The position numbers were made by a program, and so were the translations under genes. 64,000 nucleotides of DNA from Cupriavidus lacunae. Its GTDB lineage: Bacteria; Pseudomonadota; Gammaproteobacteria; Burkholderiales; Burkholderiaceae. The stretch spans positions 44,699 through 108,698 of the forward strand of contig NZ_QKWJ01000024.1 in the NCBI RefSeq assembly GCF_003353055.1. The letters run 5' to 3'. Shown in pieces: positions 24,111-32,951 of this stretch. Within the stretch, counting starts at the first letter, position 1; every line of letters starts with the position of its first letter. Below the pieces are notes generated by a model. That model was not told the origin of the DNA, did not search any database, and was given only the letters and a program-made list of their open reading frames with translations.

Positions 24111-25442
24111 TCAGCGCAAGCCGAGTTCCGCGCGTCCGCGCGTCAGCGTATCGATCACGGCGTACATGATCTTGCGCGCGCAAGGCAGCAGGTCCGGGAC
24201 ATAGGTGGCACCCATGCCGCCCAGGCCCTCGGCCACGCTTTCGGGCGAACCCTGCGCCGGCCATGGCCAGCCGATGCGTGCGGTTGGAATGCCGAAGCGG
24301 CGCAGGGCCGCGCCGTCGGTCTGTCCGCCAAGCAGTTCAGGGATGCCGTGAGGGCGCGCTTCGATATGTTCCCATCCGCGCCTGGCCGACTGGACGATCC
24401 AGTTGGAGGGCGAGGTGGTGCCGCCCGGAACGGAGCCGTACATCTCCCAGTCCAGATCCAGTTCCGGATGCCGGGCACGCAAGTCCGCAACGAACTGCGC
24501 GAACTGGGCTTTGACCTCGCCCGGGCTGGTGCGCGGATTGATGCGAACGTCGAAGAAGATCTCGGTGACCGCCGAAGGAAACGCCGGCCGCTCTGGCCAG
24601 CCGGCGCGCACGCCGGCGATCCAGCCGTGCGGCTTGACCACGCCGGAGGTATTGCGTTCCGCGTAGTCGACCAGCCATTGCTCCAGTTCCAGGATGACAT
24701 GCGCGGCCGGCACCACCGAGCTGCGGAAGCCCGGCGTGCCGCGCGGAACGCCCGCATAGCCCAGCGTCCCCTTCACCCGCAGCTTGAACCAGCCCATTCC
24801 TGGCTCTTCGTGGTAGACCCAGTTCCACGGCTTCATGATGATGGCGAAGTCCGGCGCCACACCGCGGGACAGCAAGTGCGTGATGCCCCCTGACATGCCG
24901 GCATGGTCCCGGTCGGCGATATCGGCGGGCATGCCGCCGTCGGCCGTCGCCAGGATCAGGTCGCCGACCAGTGGCACGTCGGCCTCGATCAGCGCCGCCG
25001 CGACCTCCGTCAGCGTCGCCACCATGGCCTTCGGGTTGGACGAGCCGAGGCCATAGACCCAGTCTCCCACCGTTTTTGCGGCAGGCTGCAGGTCGACATG
25101 GTCGGCGGTGGTGCCTGTCCATGGCTGGTCACTGGCATCGCCTTCCAGATGTGTATCGATCGGTGCGTATAGCATCAGCGCGGCGCCGCCGCCGCTGCCG
25201 CGCTTTTCCCCGACGGCATTGCCCGTACCGGCATTCATCGGGCGGTATGCCGAGCTCAGGCCCACGCTGGACATATAGCCGGCCATGAACTGGTTGATGT
25301 CGCGCACAGCGCCGGTCGGGCTATGGATGTCCGTCAGGTTGGACAGAAGTTGCTGCAGGCGCCTGGCATCGATCCGGGCGCAGGCCTTTTCGTACCAGCC
25401 TTGCTGCTCTGGCGAAAAGGGAAGGGCAATGGTGGGCTCCAC
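24111..25442 (-). CDS. M20-family peptidase fold protein lacking the metal ligands
   Basis: This 443-residue protein has the M20 amidohydrolase/peptidase architecture: catalytic domain, a dimerisation insert (KLRVKGTLGYAGVPRGTP onwards) and a C-terminal return (GGQTDGAALRRFGIPTARIG). The metal positions are changed throughout. The GH-x-D motif reads AP-I-D (Pro94, Asp96). The bridging Asp of GRGSxDMKG is Asn136 in GLGSSNPKA. The Glu-Glu pair is Gly169-Gly170 in ATADGGMP, and the next Glu ligand is Lys204 in IIMKPWNW. A metal-independent hydrolase, a binding protein or a new activity is possible. The start is GTG at 25442, with AGGAG upstream. The gene lies 25 bp from the reductase gene. Confidence 0.8.
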   Translation of the reverse strand: MEPTIALPFSPEQQGWYEKACARIDARRLQQLLSNLTDIHSPTGAVRDINQFMAGYMSSVGLSSAYRPMNAGTGNAVGEKRGSGGGAALMLYAPIDTHLEGDASDQPWTGTTADHVDLQPAAKTVGDWVYGLGSSNPKAMVATLTEVAAALIEADVPLVGDLILATADGGMPADIADRDHAGMSGGITHLLSRGVAPDFAIIMKPWNWVYHEEPGMGWFKLRVKGTLGYAGVPRGTPGFRSSVVPAAHVILELEQWLVDYAERNTSGVVKPHGWIAGVRAGWPERPAFPSAVTEIFFDVRINPRTSPGEVKAQFAQFVADLRARHPELDLDWEMYGSVPGGTTSPSNWIVQSARRGWEHIEARPHGIPELLGGQTDGAALRRFGIPTARIGWPWPAQGSPESVAEGLGGMGATYVPDLLPCARKIMYAVIDTLTRGRAELGLR

Positions 25443-25467
25443 GATGGCTGTCTCCTGTGGTGATCCG

Positions 25468-26490
25468 CTAGTTCGACGGTGCAAACTGCTCGGCGTAAAT
25501 GTTTTCCGGGCGGACCCCGATCTGGGCGAGGCGGCGCGTGGCCGCCTCGATCATCGCGGGGGGGCCGCACAGATAGGCGACGGTGTCGGCGTGCATGGCA
25601 TCGTCTTCCCGGATGGCATCGACCGGGTTGCCGCTCAGCAAGTCTCCCGTCGCACCCCGGTCCACCGAGATTCGCGCCGACAGGCCGGGCAGCCATTGCT
25701 CGCGCAGCGCGATGTCATCCAGGCAGAACAGCGTATCCGGCGTGGCGCAGCCAAAGCTGAGCATCACAGGCGGCTTGCGGCCCGACGTGTTGCGGATGGT
25801 GTCGATCATGGACAGGATCGGCGCCAGGCCGGTCCCGCCCGCCACCATGATGTGCGGCGCCCGCACCTTCTCCCGCAGGAAGAAGCTGCCATAAGGACCT
25901 TCAAGCTCCAGCACGTCGTCGCGCGCGGCGCGATGTTCCAGATAGCCGGACATGACGCCGTCATGCAGCAGGCGGATCAGCAGTTCGATCTTCGGCAGCT
26001 CCGCAGCAGTGCTGGCAGGCGAATAGCTGCGCACGATGTCGGTGCCGGGAACGCGGACCTGAATGAACTGGCCCGGCTTGAAGTCGAAGGTCTCGCCTTC
26101 GGCCAGCTCCAGCGTGAGGCGCACGACATTGGGCGCGACCTTTTCGACACTGTCGACAAAGGCGTTGACCTTGACAGCACGCCCGGCGCCGGCATCGCTC
26201 TCGTAGTTCAGGTCGAAGGTACAGTCGGTTTCGGGCTCGATCAGGCACAGCAGGCGCTCGCCCGCCTCGTATTCGCTGCGCAGCAGCGTCGAGCTGGCGC
26301 CGGCGCGCATGCCCGCCTGGCCTTCGGCCAGCCGCGCCGTGCAACTTGAACAGCTGCCGGAGCGGCACTGGTGGATCAGCGGCACGCCGGCGGCGAGAGC
26401 GGCGTCAAGCACGCTCTCGCCGTGCGGCACGGCAACCGATCGGGTGGTTCCGTCGCGAAAACGCAGTGCGACGTTCTTGACAGTAGACAT
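25468..26490 (-). CDS. Rieske oxygenase reductase: [2Fe-2S] ferredoxin-FAD-NAD(P)H fusion
   Basis: This is a 340-residue electron-transfer protein. An N-terminal plant-type ferredoxin domain has cysteines 42, 47, 50 and 82 (HQCRSGSCSSCTARL and LLCLIEP). A ferredoxin-reductase FAD domain follows (RSYSPAS, the R-x-Y-S flavin motif), then an NAD-binding domain (IMVAGGTGLAPILSMI and YLCGPPAMIEAA). The order Fd-FAD-NAD matches BenC/CarAd-type class IB reductases. It lies 25 bp after the Rieske oxygenase gene and is surely its partner, passing electrons from NADH without a separate ferredoxin. Length is normal. Confidence 0.93.
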   Translation of the reverse strand: MSTVKNVALRFRDGTTRSVAVPHGESVLDAALAAGVPLIHQCRSGSCSSCTARLAEGQAGMRAGASSTLLRSEYEAGERLLCLIEPETDCTFDLNYESDAGAGRAVKVNAFVDSVEKVAPNVVRLTLELAEGETFDFKPGQFIQVRVPGTDIVRSYSPASTAAELPKIELLIRLLHDGVMSGYLEHRAARDDVLELEGPYGSFFLREKVRAPHIMVAGGTGLAPILSMIDTIRNTSGRKPPVMLSFGCATPDTLFCLDDIALREQWLPGLSARISVDRGATGDLLSGNPVDAIREDDAMHADTVAYLCGPPAMIEAATRRLAQIGVRPENIYAEQFAPSN

Positions 26491-26515
26491 TCAGATACCT
26501 CGGTTGCCGCCTGGA

Positions 26516-27865
26516 TTACTCGTCTGCTTCGATCTTCGTGACGAAGTACGCCGTGGCCTGCTTGCCTTCCGACGCCTTCTTCAGCCGCATGGCCGACGCC
26601 TTGACGGCGCCATCCACGCCGCGCCCCGGCTTGGCAATGCCACGGTTCCAGCGCGATGCCAGCTTGCGCCAGGTGATCGGGGAAATATCCGTTGCCATCA
26701 GCTGCTCGTTATCCCAGCCGGTGCCATCCGCGTAGAAGTCTTGCATCGCTTCGCGCGCATAGAGGTCGCAATCATTGAAACCGTGCAGGCACAGGGGCTT
26801 GTACAGATAGTCGAAGCGGTACTGGTAGTCCTTGCGCTCCTGCTCCGTGTTGCAGACCTTGACCAGGACTTCCCAGTATTCATAGGTGTCGTCGGTGATC
26901 GGCACATACCACTCGTACTGGACCACATGCTCTTCCGGCCAGTTCTCCACCATCAGGACGCCCGGCAGGACAACGGAGGTGCGATAAGGACGCGCGTTCA
27001 GGTTTTCCACCTTGAGGCCGACCTTCTCGTTTTCGAGGACAGGCTTCCACTTCTCGGTGAACAGCCACTGCACCAGCCCCTTGGGGCCGTTGTCGTCCTC
27101 GACCACGGCAATGCAGTCGTCGGCGGTCGGCACGATGCCCAGCGGCAGCACCCAGTCCTTGGCGTGGATGATGGCGTTGTCCTTGTGGACCAGGATGTGC
27201 GCATTGTCGAAGCCGTTCTCGCAGGCGATGCGCCAGTTGGCATAGCCGGTACGGTGCATGCCGTGGGCGACGACGTTCTCGTCGAGCAGGCTCGGCGCCG
27301 ACGGCCACAGCGGGTGCGGGAATTTCTCGCTGTTCTCGGGGAAGCGGAACGGCAGGTCATGCGACAGCGGCGGCACGTCTTCGTCCGGGTAATCGTCCTC
27401 GCGCACGAAAACAAAGATCATGCCGGCGACTTCCTGCACCGGGTAGGTGGTGAGGCCGGTGGTGCCGATCAGCTTGTCATCGGGGTTGCCGGCGATGGTC
27501 GACAGGTTGCCGCTCTCCAGGTCGAAGGTAAAGCCGTGGTACCAGCAGCTGATGGTGTCCTTGGTGAGGCACATCGGCTTGGCCGAGAGACGGACGCCGC
27601 GGTGAACGCACTGGTCCTTGAGGGCAAAGATCTTGCCGTCCACGCGGCGCAGCACGATCGGAATGCCGCAGATCTGGATGCCCTCCACACCGTCCTCCGG
27701 GAGTTCCTTGCTGAACAGGGCCGGGTACCAGTGGTTGATAAACCCCCAGGCCGCGTCCTTGTAGGGTTGGTACTGGCTCTGCACCTTGGCGTCGTTGACG
27801 CGTGCGTTGCTGATCTCGTTTTTTGTCTCGCTGCTGCGCCGGCGGATGACGGGCTTGTCGCTCAT
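26516..27865 (-). CDS. Aromatic-ring-hydroxylating Rieske oxygenase alpha subunit, CarAa-like
   Basis: This is a 449-residue terminal oxygenase. The Rieske [2Fe-2S] cluster ligands are Cys86-x-His88 (QCVHRG) and Cys107-x2-His110 (CWYHGF). The mononuclear iron site shows ENGFDNAHILVHKD with His223 and His227; the third carboxylate ligand should lie in NDCDLYAREAMQDFY. ENGFD-x2-H-x3-HKD and the overall layout recall carbazole 1,9a-dioxygenase CarAa, a homotrimer without beta subunit, and no beta gene is present here. It is the first gene of a leftward unit with the reductase, M20-fold protein and amidase. The substrate is probably an N-containing or multi-ring aromatic, which cannot be fixed from sequence. 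Confidence 0.9.
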   Translation of the reverse strand: MSDKPVIRRRSSETKNEISNARVNDAKVQSQYQPYKDAAWGFINHWYPALFSKELPEDGVEGIQICGIPIVLRRVDGKIFALKDQCVHRGVRLSAKPMCLTKDTISCWYHGFTFDLESGNLSTIAGNPDDKLIGTTGLTTYPVQEVAGMIFVFVREDDYPDEDVPPLSHDLPFRFPENSEKFPHPLWPSAPSLLDENVVAHGMHRTGYANWRIACENGFDNAHILVHKDNAIIHAKDWVLPLGIVPTADDCIAVVEDDNGPKGLVQWLFTEKWKPVLENEKVGLKVENLNARPYRTSVVLPGVLMVENWPEEHVVQYEWYVPITDDTYEYWEVLVKVCNTEQERKDYQYRFDYLYKPLCLHGFNDCDLYAREAMQDFYADGTGWDNEQLMATDISPITWRKLASRWNRGIAKPGRGVDGAVKASAMRLKKASEGKQATAYFVTKIEADE

Positions 27866-27960
27866 CTTCAGGTTCTCCTCGATATGGGCTTGGTGGGCTG
27901 CAACCCTGGTCGTGTGCCAAGGGCGCGATCGAAGATTACCGAAATCTCGAATTGACTGTC

Positions 27961-27986
27961 AATCGAAGTTCAATCAAACTTCGATT
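27961..27986. promoter_or_regulatory. AATCGAAGTT-N6-AACTTCGATT operator in the Rieske/porin divergent promoter
   Basis: Two perfect 10-bp arms (27961-27970 and 27977-27986) flank the spacer CAATCA. The site is 96 bp upstream of the Rieske gene and 134 bp upstream of the porin gene, in position to control both. The long symmetric arms suit a MarR or IclR dimer; the MarR-type protein at 22081 is the local candidate. Confidence 0.65.
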
Positions 27987-28119
27987 CACAATGGATCGAT
28001 AAATGATTGATTGTGTAGAGATAGACGCTCAAAAGCGGTGGATTGGCGCGCGCCAAGGGTTAACCCTGATCGAATACGCCAGACACTGCCTTCCAAATCA
28101 AGAAACGGGGAGACATCCA

Positions 28120-29193
28120 ATGAGGAGACTGAAGGCGATTGCCGCCTGCAGCGTTGGCCTGGTGGGCGCGGCGCATGCAGAGGGCAGCGTGCAGGCATAC
28201 GGCATCGTCAATACCGGTGTGATGTATGTGTCCAACCAGGGCGGGAGCAGCAACCTGGTTGCGGATCCGGGAACCCAGGCGCCAACGCTGTTCGGCTTCA
28301 GGGGCACGGAAGCGCTTGGCGGCGGCCTGCAGGCCGTGTTCAAACTGCAGGGCCAGTTTTCCATGAAGAACGGCCAGTCCATCGGGAACCTGTTCGGGCA
28401 CGAAAGCTATGTCGGCTTGCGTGACGACAAGCTCGGGACGCTCACGCTCGGGAATCAGATCGACTTCATGTTCTATTCGCTGGCGCTCGATCACTGGGGC
28501 TCGGCGTTTCCGTTCATCAACTGCATCAGCCTTCGGCAGGGGCCGTTCTCCGGCCTGGGCGTGCCCAACACGCCGGGCGGCTCCTTCGACTTTGACCGGG
28601 TGGCGGGCCTTGCCATGCCGAACTCGGTCAAATACCAGAGCCCGGACTTCGGCGGCCTGTCGGTCGGTGCGCAATACAGTCTTGGCGGGCAGCCCGGTTC
28701 GTTTGGGAACAGCAGTGGCCAGAGTGCCGGCGTGAATTACCACGTCGGCAACCTGCGGCTGAACGGTGCCTACACGTACGTCAAATATCCGCAGTTGAAT
28801 GCCGGCAACGATGGCATCAGGAACTTCGGATTAGGCGCCTCCTACGTGATCGGGCCCGCGGTGGCCGCGCTGATGTACACCAATACGGAAAACACGGCGA
28901 CCGGCGCACGGGTTGCGGTCTATGAGGGCGATGTGACCTGGGCTTTTTCCCCCGCCTGGCACCTGAATGCCGCCTACCAGTACATGAAAGGCAATGACAC
29001 GCTGGACCGGCAGAGCGCCATGCAGGGAACACTGACCCTGCTTTATTCGTTCTCGAAGCGCACCAGCGTCTACACCGATCTCGTCTATCAGAAGGCATCG
29101 GGAGCGGGGAAGGCCTGGATCAGCCTGGCCCCAGGACCTTCGTCCGGCGCCACGCAGGTGGCGGCCAATATTGGCGTGCTGCATGCGTTCTGA
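28120..29193 (+). CDS. Outer-membrane porin, Burkholderiales general-porin family
   Basis: This is a 357-residue beta-barrel porin. It has a signal peptide (MRRLKAIAACSVGLVGAAHA), then the family opening GSVQAYGIVNTGVMYVSNQG, the TLFGFRGTEALGGGLQAVFKL strand, and regularly alternating strands to the terminal NIGVLHAF. The last residue is aromatic, as required for BAM recognition. GGGGAGA precedes the start. It diverges from the Rieske operon across a shared operator, so it probably lets the island's substrate cross the outer membrane. Confidence 0.92.
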   Translation: MRRLKAIAACSVGLVGAAHAEGSVQAYGIVNTGVMYVSNQGGSSNLVADPGTQAPTLFGFRGTEALGGGLQAVFKLQGQFSMKNGQSIGNLFGHESYVGLRDDKLGTLTLGNQIDFMFYSLALDHWGSAFPFINCISLRQGPFSGLGVPNTPGGSFDFDRVAGLAMPNSVKYQSPDFGGLSVGAQYSLGGQPGSFGNSSGQSAGVNYHVGNLRLNGAYTYVKYPQLNAGNDGIRNFGLGASYVIGPAVAALMYTNTENTATGARVAVYEGDVTWAFSPAWHLNAAYQYMKGNDTLDRQSAMQGTLTLLYSFSKRTSVYTDLVYQKASGAGKAWISLAPGPSSGATQVAANIGVLHAF

Positions 29194-29280
29194 CCGGTCA
29201 AATTTTTTTGACTGCATCAGTCGACAATCAATTGATATTCAACTGATAAACATTTGGATAACGTTGGAGGAGATGAACGA

Positions 29281-30402
29281 ATGAAGGACCCTCATCAGTC
29301 CACCATCCAGGCCGCGCGTGTCCATGAACCGGGTGGCCGGTTCCGGCTCGACACGATTGCACGCCCAATCTTGCTGCGACCCACCGATGTGCTGATCGAC
29401 GTGAAGGCGGCGGGCCTGGTGCCCAACCTCCGCAACGTGATGAGCAACTACGGCGAACGCGCCTACCTGACCGTACCGGACCTGCCCGCGATCTACGGCC
29501 TGGATACCGCCGGCGTCGTGGCGGAAGTGGGCAGCCAGGTAACCGGCGTGGTCCCCGGCGACCGCGTCTATATCAACCCGGGGCGCTCGTGCGGTTCCTG
29601 CCATGCGTGCCGGACCGGCGAGCCGATCAATTGCACGGCCTACACCTTCCAGGGCTATTTCGGCTTCGGGCCGGAGTCGAAGCGGATGTACCAGCAGTAT
29701 CCATATGGCGGCTTCAGTGAATTCGCCACCGCGCCTGCGGATGGCTTGGTCAAGCTGCCCGACGCGATCACCTTCGAACAGGCCGCGCGTTTCGGCTACC
29801 TGGGTACGGCGTACTCCGGCCTGCGCAAGGCCGGCGTTGCGGCAGGCCGCACGGTATTGATCAGCGGCGCTACCGGCACGCTCGGGCTCGGCGCCGTGCA
29901 GATCGCGCGGGCCATGGGTGCTACCCGGATCCTGTGCGTGGCGCGCAATGTCGACTTGCTGGAACGCGTCCGCGCGCTGGACCCGCAGCGTATTCGCATC
30001 CTTTCCTATGGCACGCAACCGCTCGCCGACTGGGTTCGCGCCGAGACGGACGGCATTGGCGCCGATGCCTTTGTCGATGCCATTGGCCCCGGCGCCTCGC
30101 ACCAGATCACGCTGGACGGTATTGCGGGCCTCCGGCGTGGCGGCCGCATGGTGGAAATCGGGGCGATGTCAGACCCGTTGCCCGTCAACCTGCACCAACT
30201 GATGTGCGCGCAGGTCAGCCTGGTCGGATCACTCTGGTTCTCGGTGGCCGAAGGCCAGGAACTCGCCGCTATGGCTGCGGCAGGCACGCTTGACCTCACG
30301 GTCTTCGAGCACCAGCGCTTCGGCCTGCACCAGGTCAACGAAGCCCTCTCCACCGCCGAGAAGCGCGCGGGCGGGTTTGTCAACGTGGTTGTCGTGCAAT
30401 GA
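29281..30402 (+). CDS. Zinc-type alcohol dehydrogenase (MDR) family protein without catalytic-zinc ligands
   Basis: This is a 373-residue medium-chain dehydrogenase. The structural-zinc loop is intact (Cys104, 107, 110 and 118 in GRSCGSCHACRTGEPINC), and NAD(P) binding is seen in VLISGATGTLGLGAVQIA. The catalytic zinc positions are altered: where the family has CGxD the sequence reads AAGLVPNLRNV, and where it has GHE it reads YGLDTAGVV. A redox role without a catalytic metal, or a quinone-reductase-like reaction, is likely. GGAGGAG lies nine bases before the start. Porin, MDR, cupin and hemerythrin genes are co-oriented. Confidence 0.85.
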   Translation: MKDPHQSTIQAARVHEPGGRFRLDTIARPILLRPTDVLIDVKAAGLVPNLRNVMSNYGERAYLTVPDLPAIYGLDTAGVVAEVGSQVTGVVPGDRVYINPGRSCGSCHACRTGEPINCTAYTFQGYFGFGPESKRMYQQYPYGGFSEFATAPADGLVKLPDAITFEQAARFGYLGTAYSGLRKAGVAAGRTVLISGATGTLGLGAVQIARAMGATRILCVARNVDLLERVRALDPQRIRILSYGTQPLADWVRAETDGIGADAFVDAIGPGASHQITLDGIAGLRRGGRMVEIGAMSDPLPVNLHQLMCAQVSLVGSLWFSVAEGQELAAMAAAGTLDLTVFEHQRFGLHQVNEALSTAEKRAGGFVNVVVVQ

Positions 30403-30439
30403 ACCGGCAACCGATCTTCAACGGATTCAGGAGCAAGCA

Positions 30440-30970
30440 ATGGTAAGACGCATCGTCACCGGCGAGCGCGACGGCCGTTCCGTGATTGTCTCGGACGGCC
30501 CCGTATCCACGACGCACGACTATGCCGCGGTCCCCGGCTTCCAGACCACGCTGGCGTGGGCCACGCAGGCCGTGCCGTCGCTGCCGCAGGACGGCACCGA
30601 TCCGGTCGCGACGGTCAGGTCGGTCACGCCCGACCCGCACGGAACGCGCCTGATCGTCGTGCAGTTCCCGCCCGACAGCGTGATGGCATCGCCGCAGTTC
30701 GATCCCGTGGCGGCAGGCGAGGAATATGCGCGCCACCTGCCCGGGCTGGCAGAAGCCTTCGAGCCGGATGGCTCCGGCATGCACAAGACCCGGTCGGTCG
30801 ACTACGACATCATCGTTTCGGGTGAGCTCTGGCTGGAAGTGGATGGCGGGGAAACCCGTCACCTCAAGGCGGGCGATATCGTCATCCAGAACGGCACGCG
30901 GCACGCCTGGCGCAACCGCAGCGAGCAGCCAGCCGTCATGGTGGCGGTGCTGGTTGGGGCCGACAGGTAA
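30440..30970 (+). CDS. Cupin-domain protein
   Basis: This is a 176-residue cytoplasmic protein with a C-terminal cupin_2 barrel. Motif 1 is HKTRSVDYDIIVSGELWLEV and motif 2 is LKAGDIVIQNGTRHAWRNRS. The N-terminal half (TGERDGRSVIVSDGPV, TLAWATQAVPSLPQ) matches a family often placed beside aromatic-degradation dehydrogenases, whose exact role is not established. CAGGAG precedes the ATG. It is 37 bp downstream of the MDR gene and probably co-transcribed with it. Few metal ligands are certain; it may be a binding or isomerase-like cupin. Confidence 0.85.
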   Translation: MVRRIVTGERDGRSVIVSDGPVSTTHDYAAVPGFQTTLAWATQAVPSLPQDGTDPVATVRSVTPDPHGTRLIVVQFPPDSVMASPQFDPVAAGEEYARHLPGLAEAFEPDGSGMHKTRSVDYDIIVSGELWLEVDGGETRHLKAGDIVIQNGTRHAWRNRSEQPAVMVAVLVGADR

Positions 30971-30996
30971 AGAGGTAAAGGCTGAAGCAGCTCACG

Positions 30997-31030
30997 TTGG
31001 GATCGGTGGCGCCAGTGCCACCGATCCCAA
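30997..31030 (+). terminator. Strong 14-bp hairpin between cupin and hemerythrin genes
   Basis: TTGGGATCGGTGGC (30997-31010) and GCCACCGATCCCAA (31017-31030) pair perfectly around GCCAGT. It begins 26 bp after the cupin stop. No T-run follows, so it may end or modulate transcription into the hemerythrin gene. Confidence 0.6.
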
Positions 31031-31077
31031 GCCGCGGCATATCGGTGCCGCTGGCGAGCTTGCCGGGAGGGTTTGCA

Positions 31078-31587
31078 ATGAAAGATACATCGGATATCGG
31101 CACGCCGCCGCCCACCGCGGACGAGTGCCTGGAACTCGCATGGACGGATGCCATGCTGGTGGGCCATGGGCCGATCGACGCGGAGCACCAGGAGTTCGTT
31201 GAGGTGGTGAACGCACTGGCCAACTGCTCGGCGGACACGGCGGCAGCGTGCCTGCAGGACCTGGAGGCGCACGTGCATTCGCATTTCGCCGTCGAGAAGG
31301 CGTGGATGGAGAAGACGGATTTCCCAGCCGCCGATTGCCATATCGACGAGCACGAGCGTGTCATCGACGCCGTGCAGAAAGTCAACGCCAAGCTGCTGCT
31401 CGGCGAACTCGGGCTGCAGGACATCAGGCGGCTGGCCAAGGCGTTGGCGGACTGGTTTCCCGCGCACGCAGCCTATATGGATTCGGCGTTGTCCGCCTGG
31501 GTCAACAAGAAGACCTACGGTGGTGCACCGGTCGTGCTCCGGCGCGATCTCCACGCAGACCAGCGTCACGCCGAGGCAGGAGCCTAA
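31078..31587 (+). CDS. Bacteriohemerythrin
   Basis: This is a 169-residue four-helix protein binding O2 at a diiron centre. Ligand candidates follow the family order: His30 and His37 region in GHGPIDAEHQEFVEVV, His69 and Glu73 in HSHFAVEKAWM, His88/His92 in ADCHIDEHERVI, and His130 with Asp135 in WFPAHAAYMDSAL. GGGAGG precedes the ATG at 31078. It follows the MDR and cupin genes after a strong hairpin. Oxygen delivery or sensing for the neighbouring oxygenase is an attractive inference, but hemerythrins are common elsewhere. Confidence 0.9.
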   Translation: MKDTSDIGTPPPTADECLELAWTDAMLVGHGPIDAEHQEFVEVVNALANCSADTAAACLQDLEAHVHSHFAVEKAWMEKTDFPAADCHIDEHERVIDAVQKVNAKLLLGELGLQDIRRLAKALADWFPAHAAYMDSALSAWVNKKTYGGAPVVLRRDLHADQRHAEAGA

Positions 31588-31611
31588 GCATGCCACTTCA
31601 CCTTGAATGCC

Positions 31612-32027
<416 letters not shown>

Positions 32028-32186
32028 AGCCTCCTGCGGCGTGGGGAGGGCGCAAGTTTGTGGTGGCCCCGAAGACTCGGACCTGGCCGTCGACCGTTAG
32101 CCGTGATGAAGCCGCCGGCCTGGTCCTTGTCGTATGTGTGAATCAATGCAGACTGGCAGCAGTTGGTTTGTCAATAGGAGGCGAAC

Positions 32187-32930
32187 ATGCTAATGAAGGG
32201 AAAGATCGGCCTGGTGACCGGCGGTGGCTCAGGCATGGGGCGGGCGGCTGCGCTGGCGCTGGCGCGTGAAGGCGCGCATGTCGTGCTGGCAGGACGCTCC
32301 GAAGAAAAGCTCGCCGCCGTACGCGACGAGATCCTCAGGAACGCGGGACAGGTTGAGATCAGGATCACCGACGCATCGCGTCGCGAAGACAATGAACAGC
32401 TCGTAGCGTTTATCGAATCCCGCTTCGGGCGATTGGACTTCGCCTTCAACAACGCCGGTGGCCATGCCGATTTCAAGCCCATCGACCAGACTTCGGTAGA
32501 TGAATCGGAGTGGGTGATCGACCTGAACTTCAAGGGCGTTTACTACGGCGTCAAATACCAGGTCGAAGCGATGCTACGCCACGGCGGCGGCGCCATCGTC
32601 AACAACGCTTCGATTTTCGGGCTACGCGGAATGAATGGAATCGCCCATTACGTGGCGAGCAAGCACGCGGTTGTCGGCCTCACAAAGGCTGTCGCAAAGG
32701 AGTATGCCGGCCAGGGTATCCGCATCAACGCGGTGTGCCCAGGTGCGACGCAGACGCCAAACTACATGCGCTCGACCAATGGCGATGTGCATCTGCTTGA
32801 CGACATGATTCCGATGCAGCGGATCGGTCAGCCGGAGGAAGTCGCCGAAGCCGTTTTGTGGCTGCTCTCGGACAAGGCAGCCTATGTCACGGGTGCAACC
32901 TTGTCGGTGGATGGCGGCATGACTAGCTGA
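32187..32930 (+). CDS. SDR-family oxidoreductase
   Basis: This is a 247-residue classical short-chain dehydrogenase. It has TGGGSGMG for cofactor binding, FNNAGGH, the catalytic Ser in NNASIFG and Tyr-x3-Lys in HYVASKHAVVG, and the C-terminal YVTGATLSVDGGMTS. AGGAGG precedes the ATG at 32187; a second ATG two codons later is also possible. It stands alone between the hydrolase remnant and merT, which faces it. NAD preference and substrate are not evident. Confidence 0.9.
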   Translation: MLMKGKIGLVTGGGSGMGRAAALALAREGAHVVLAGRSEEKLAAVRDEILRNAGQVEIRITDASRREDNEQLVAFIESRFGRLDFAFNNAGGHADFKPIDQTSVDESEWVIDLNFKGVYYGVKYQVEAMLRHGGGAIVNNASIFGLRGMNGIAHYVASKHAVVGLTKAVAKEYAGQGIRINAVCPGATQTPNYMRSTNGDVHLLDDMIPMQRIGQPEEVAEAVLWLLSDKAAYVTGATLSVDGGMTS

Positions 32931-32951
32931 GCTTGTCGCGTGCTGTAGCAA

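Noticed and set aside
26309..27955. A plus-strand open frame of about 550 codons opposite the Rieske genes
   Set aside because: The minus strand holds complete Rieske and reductase motifs, and the plus frame has no recognisable features.
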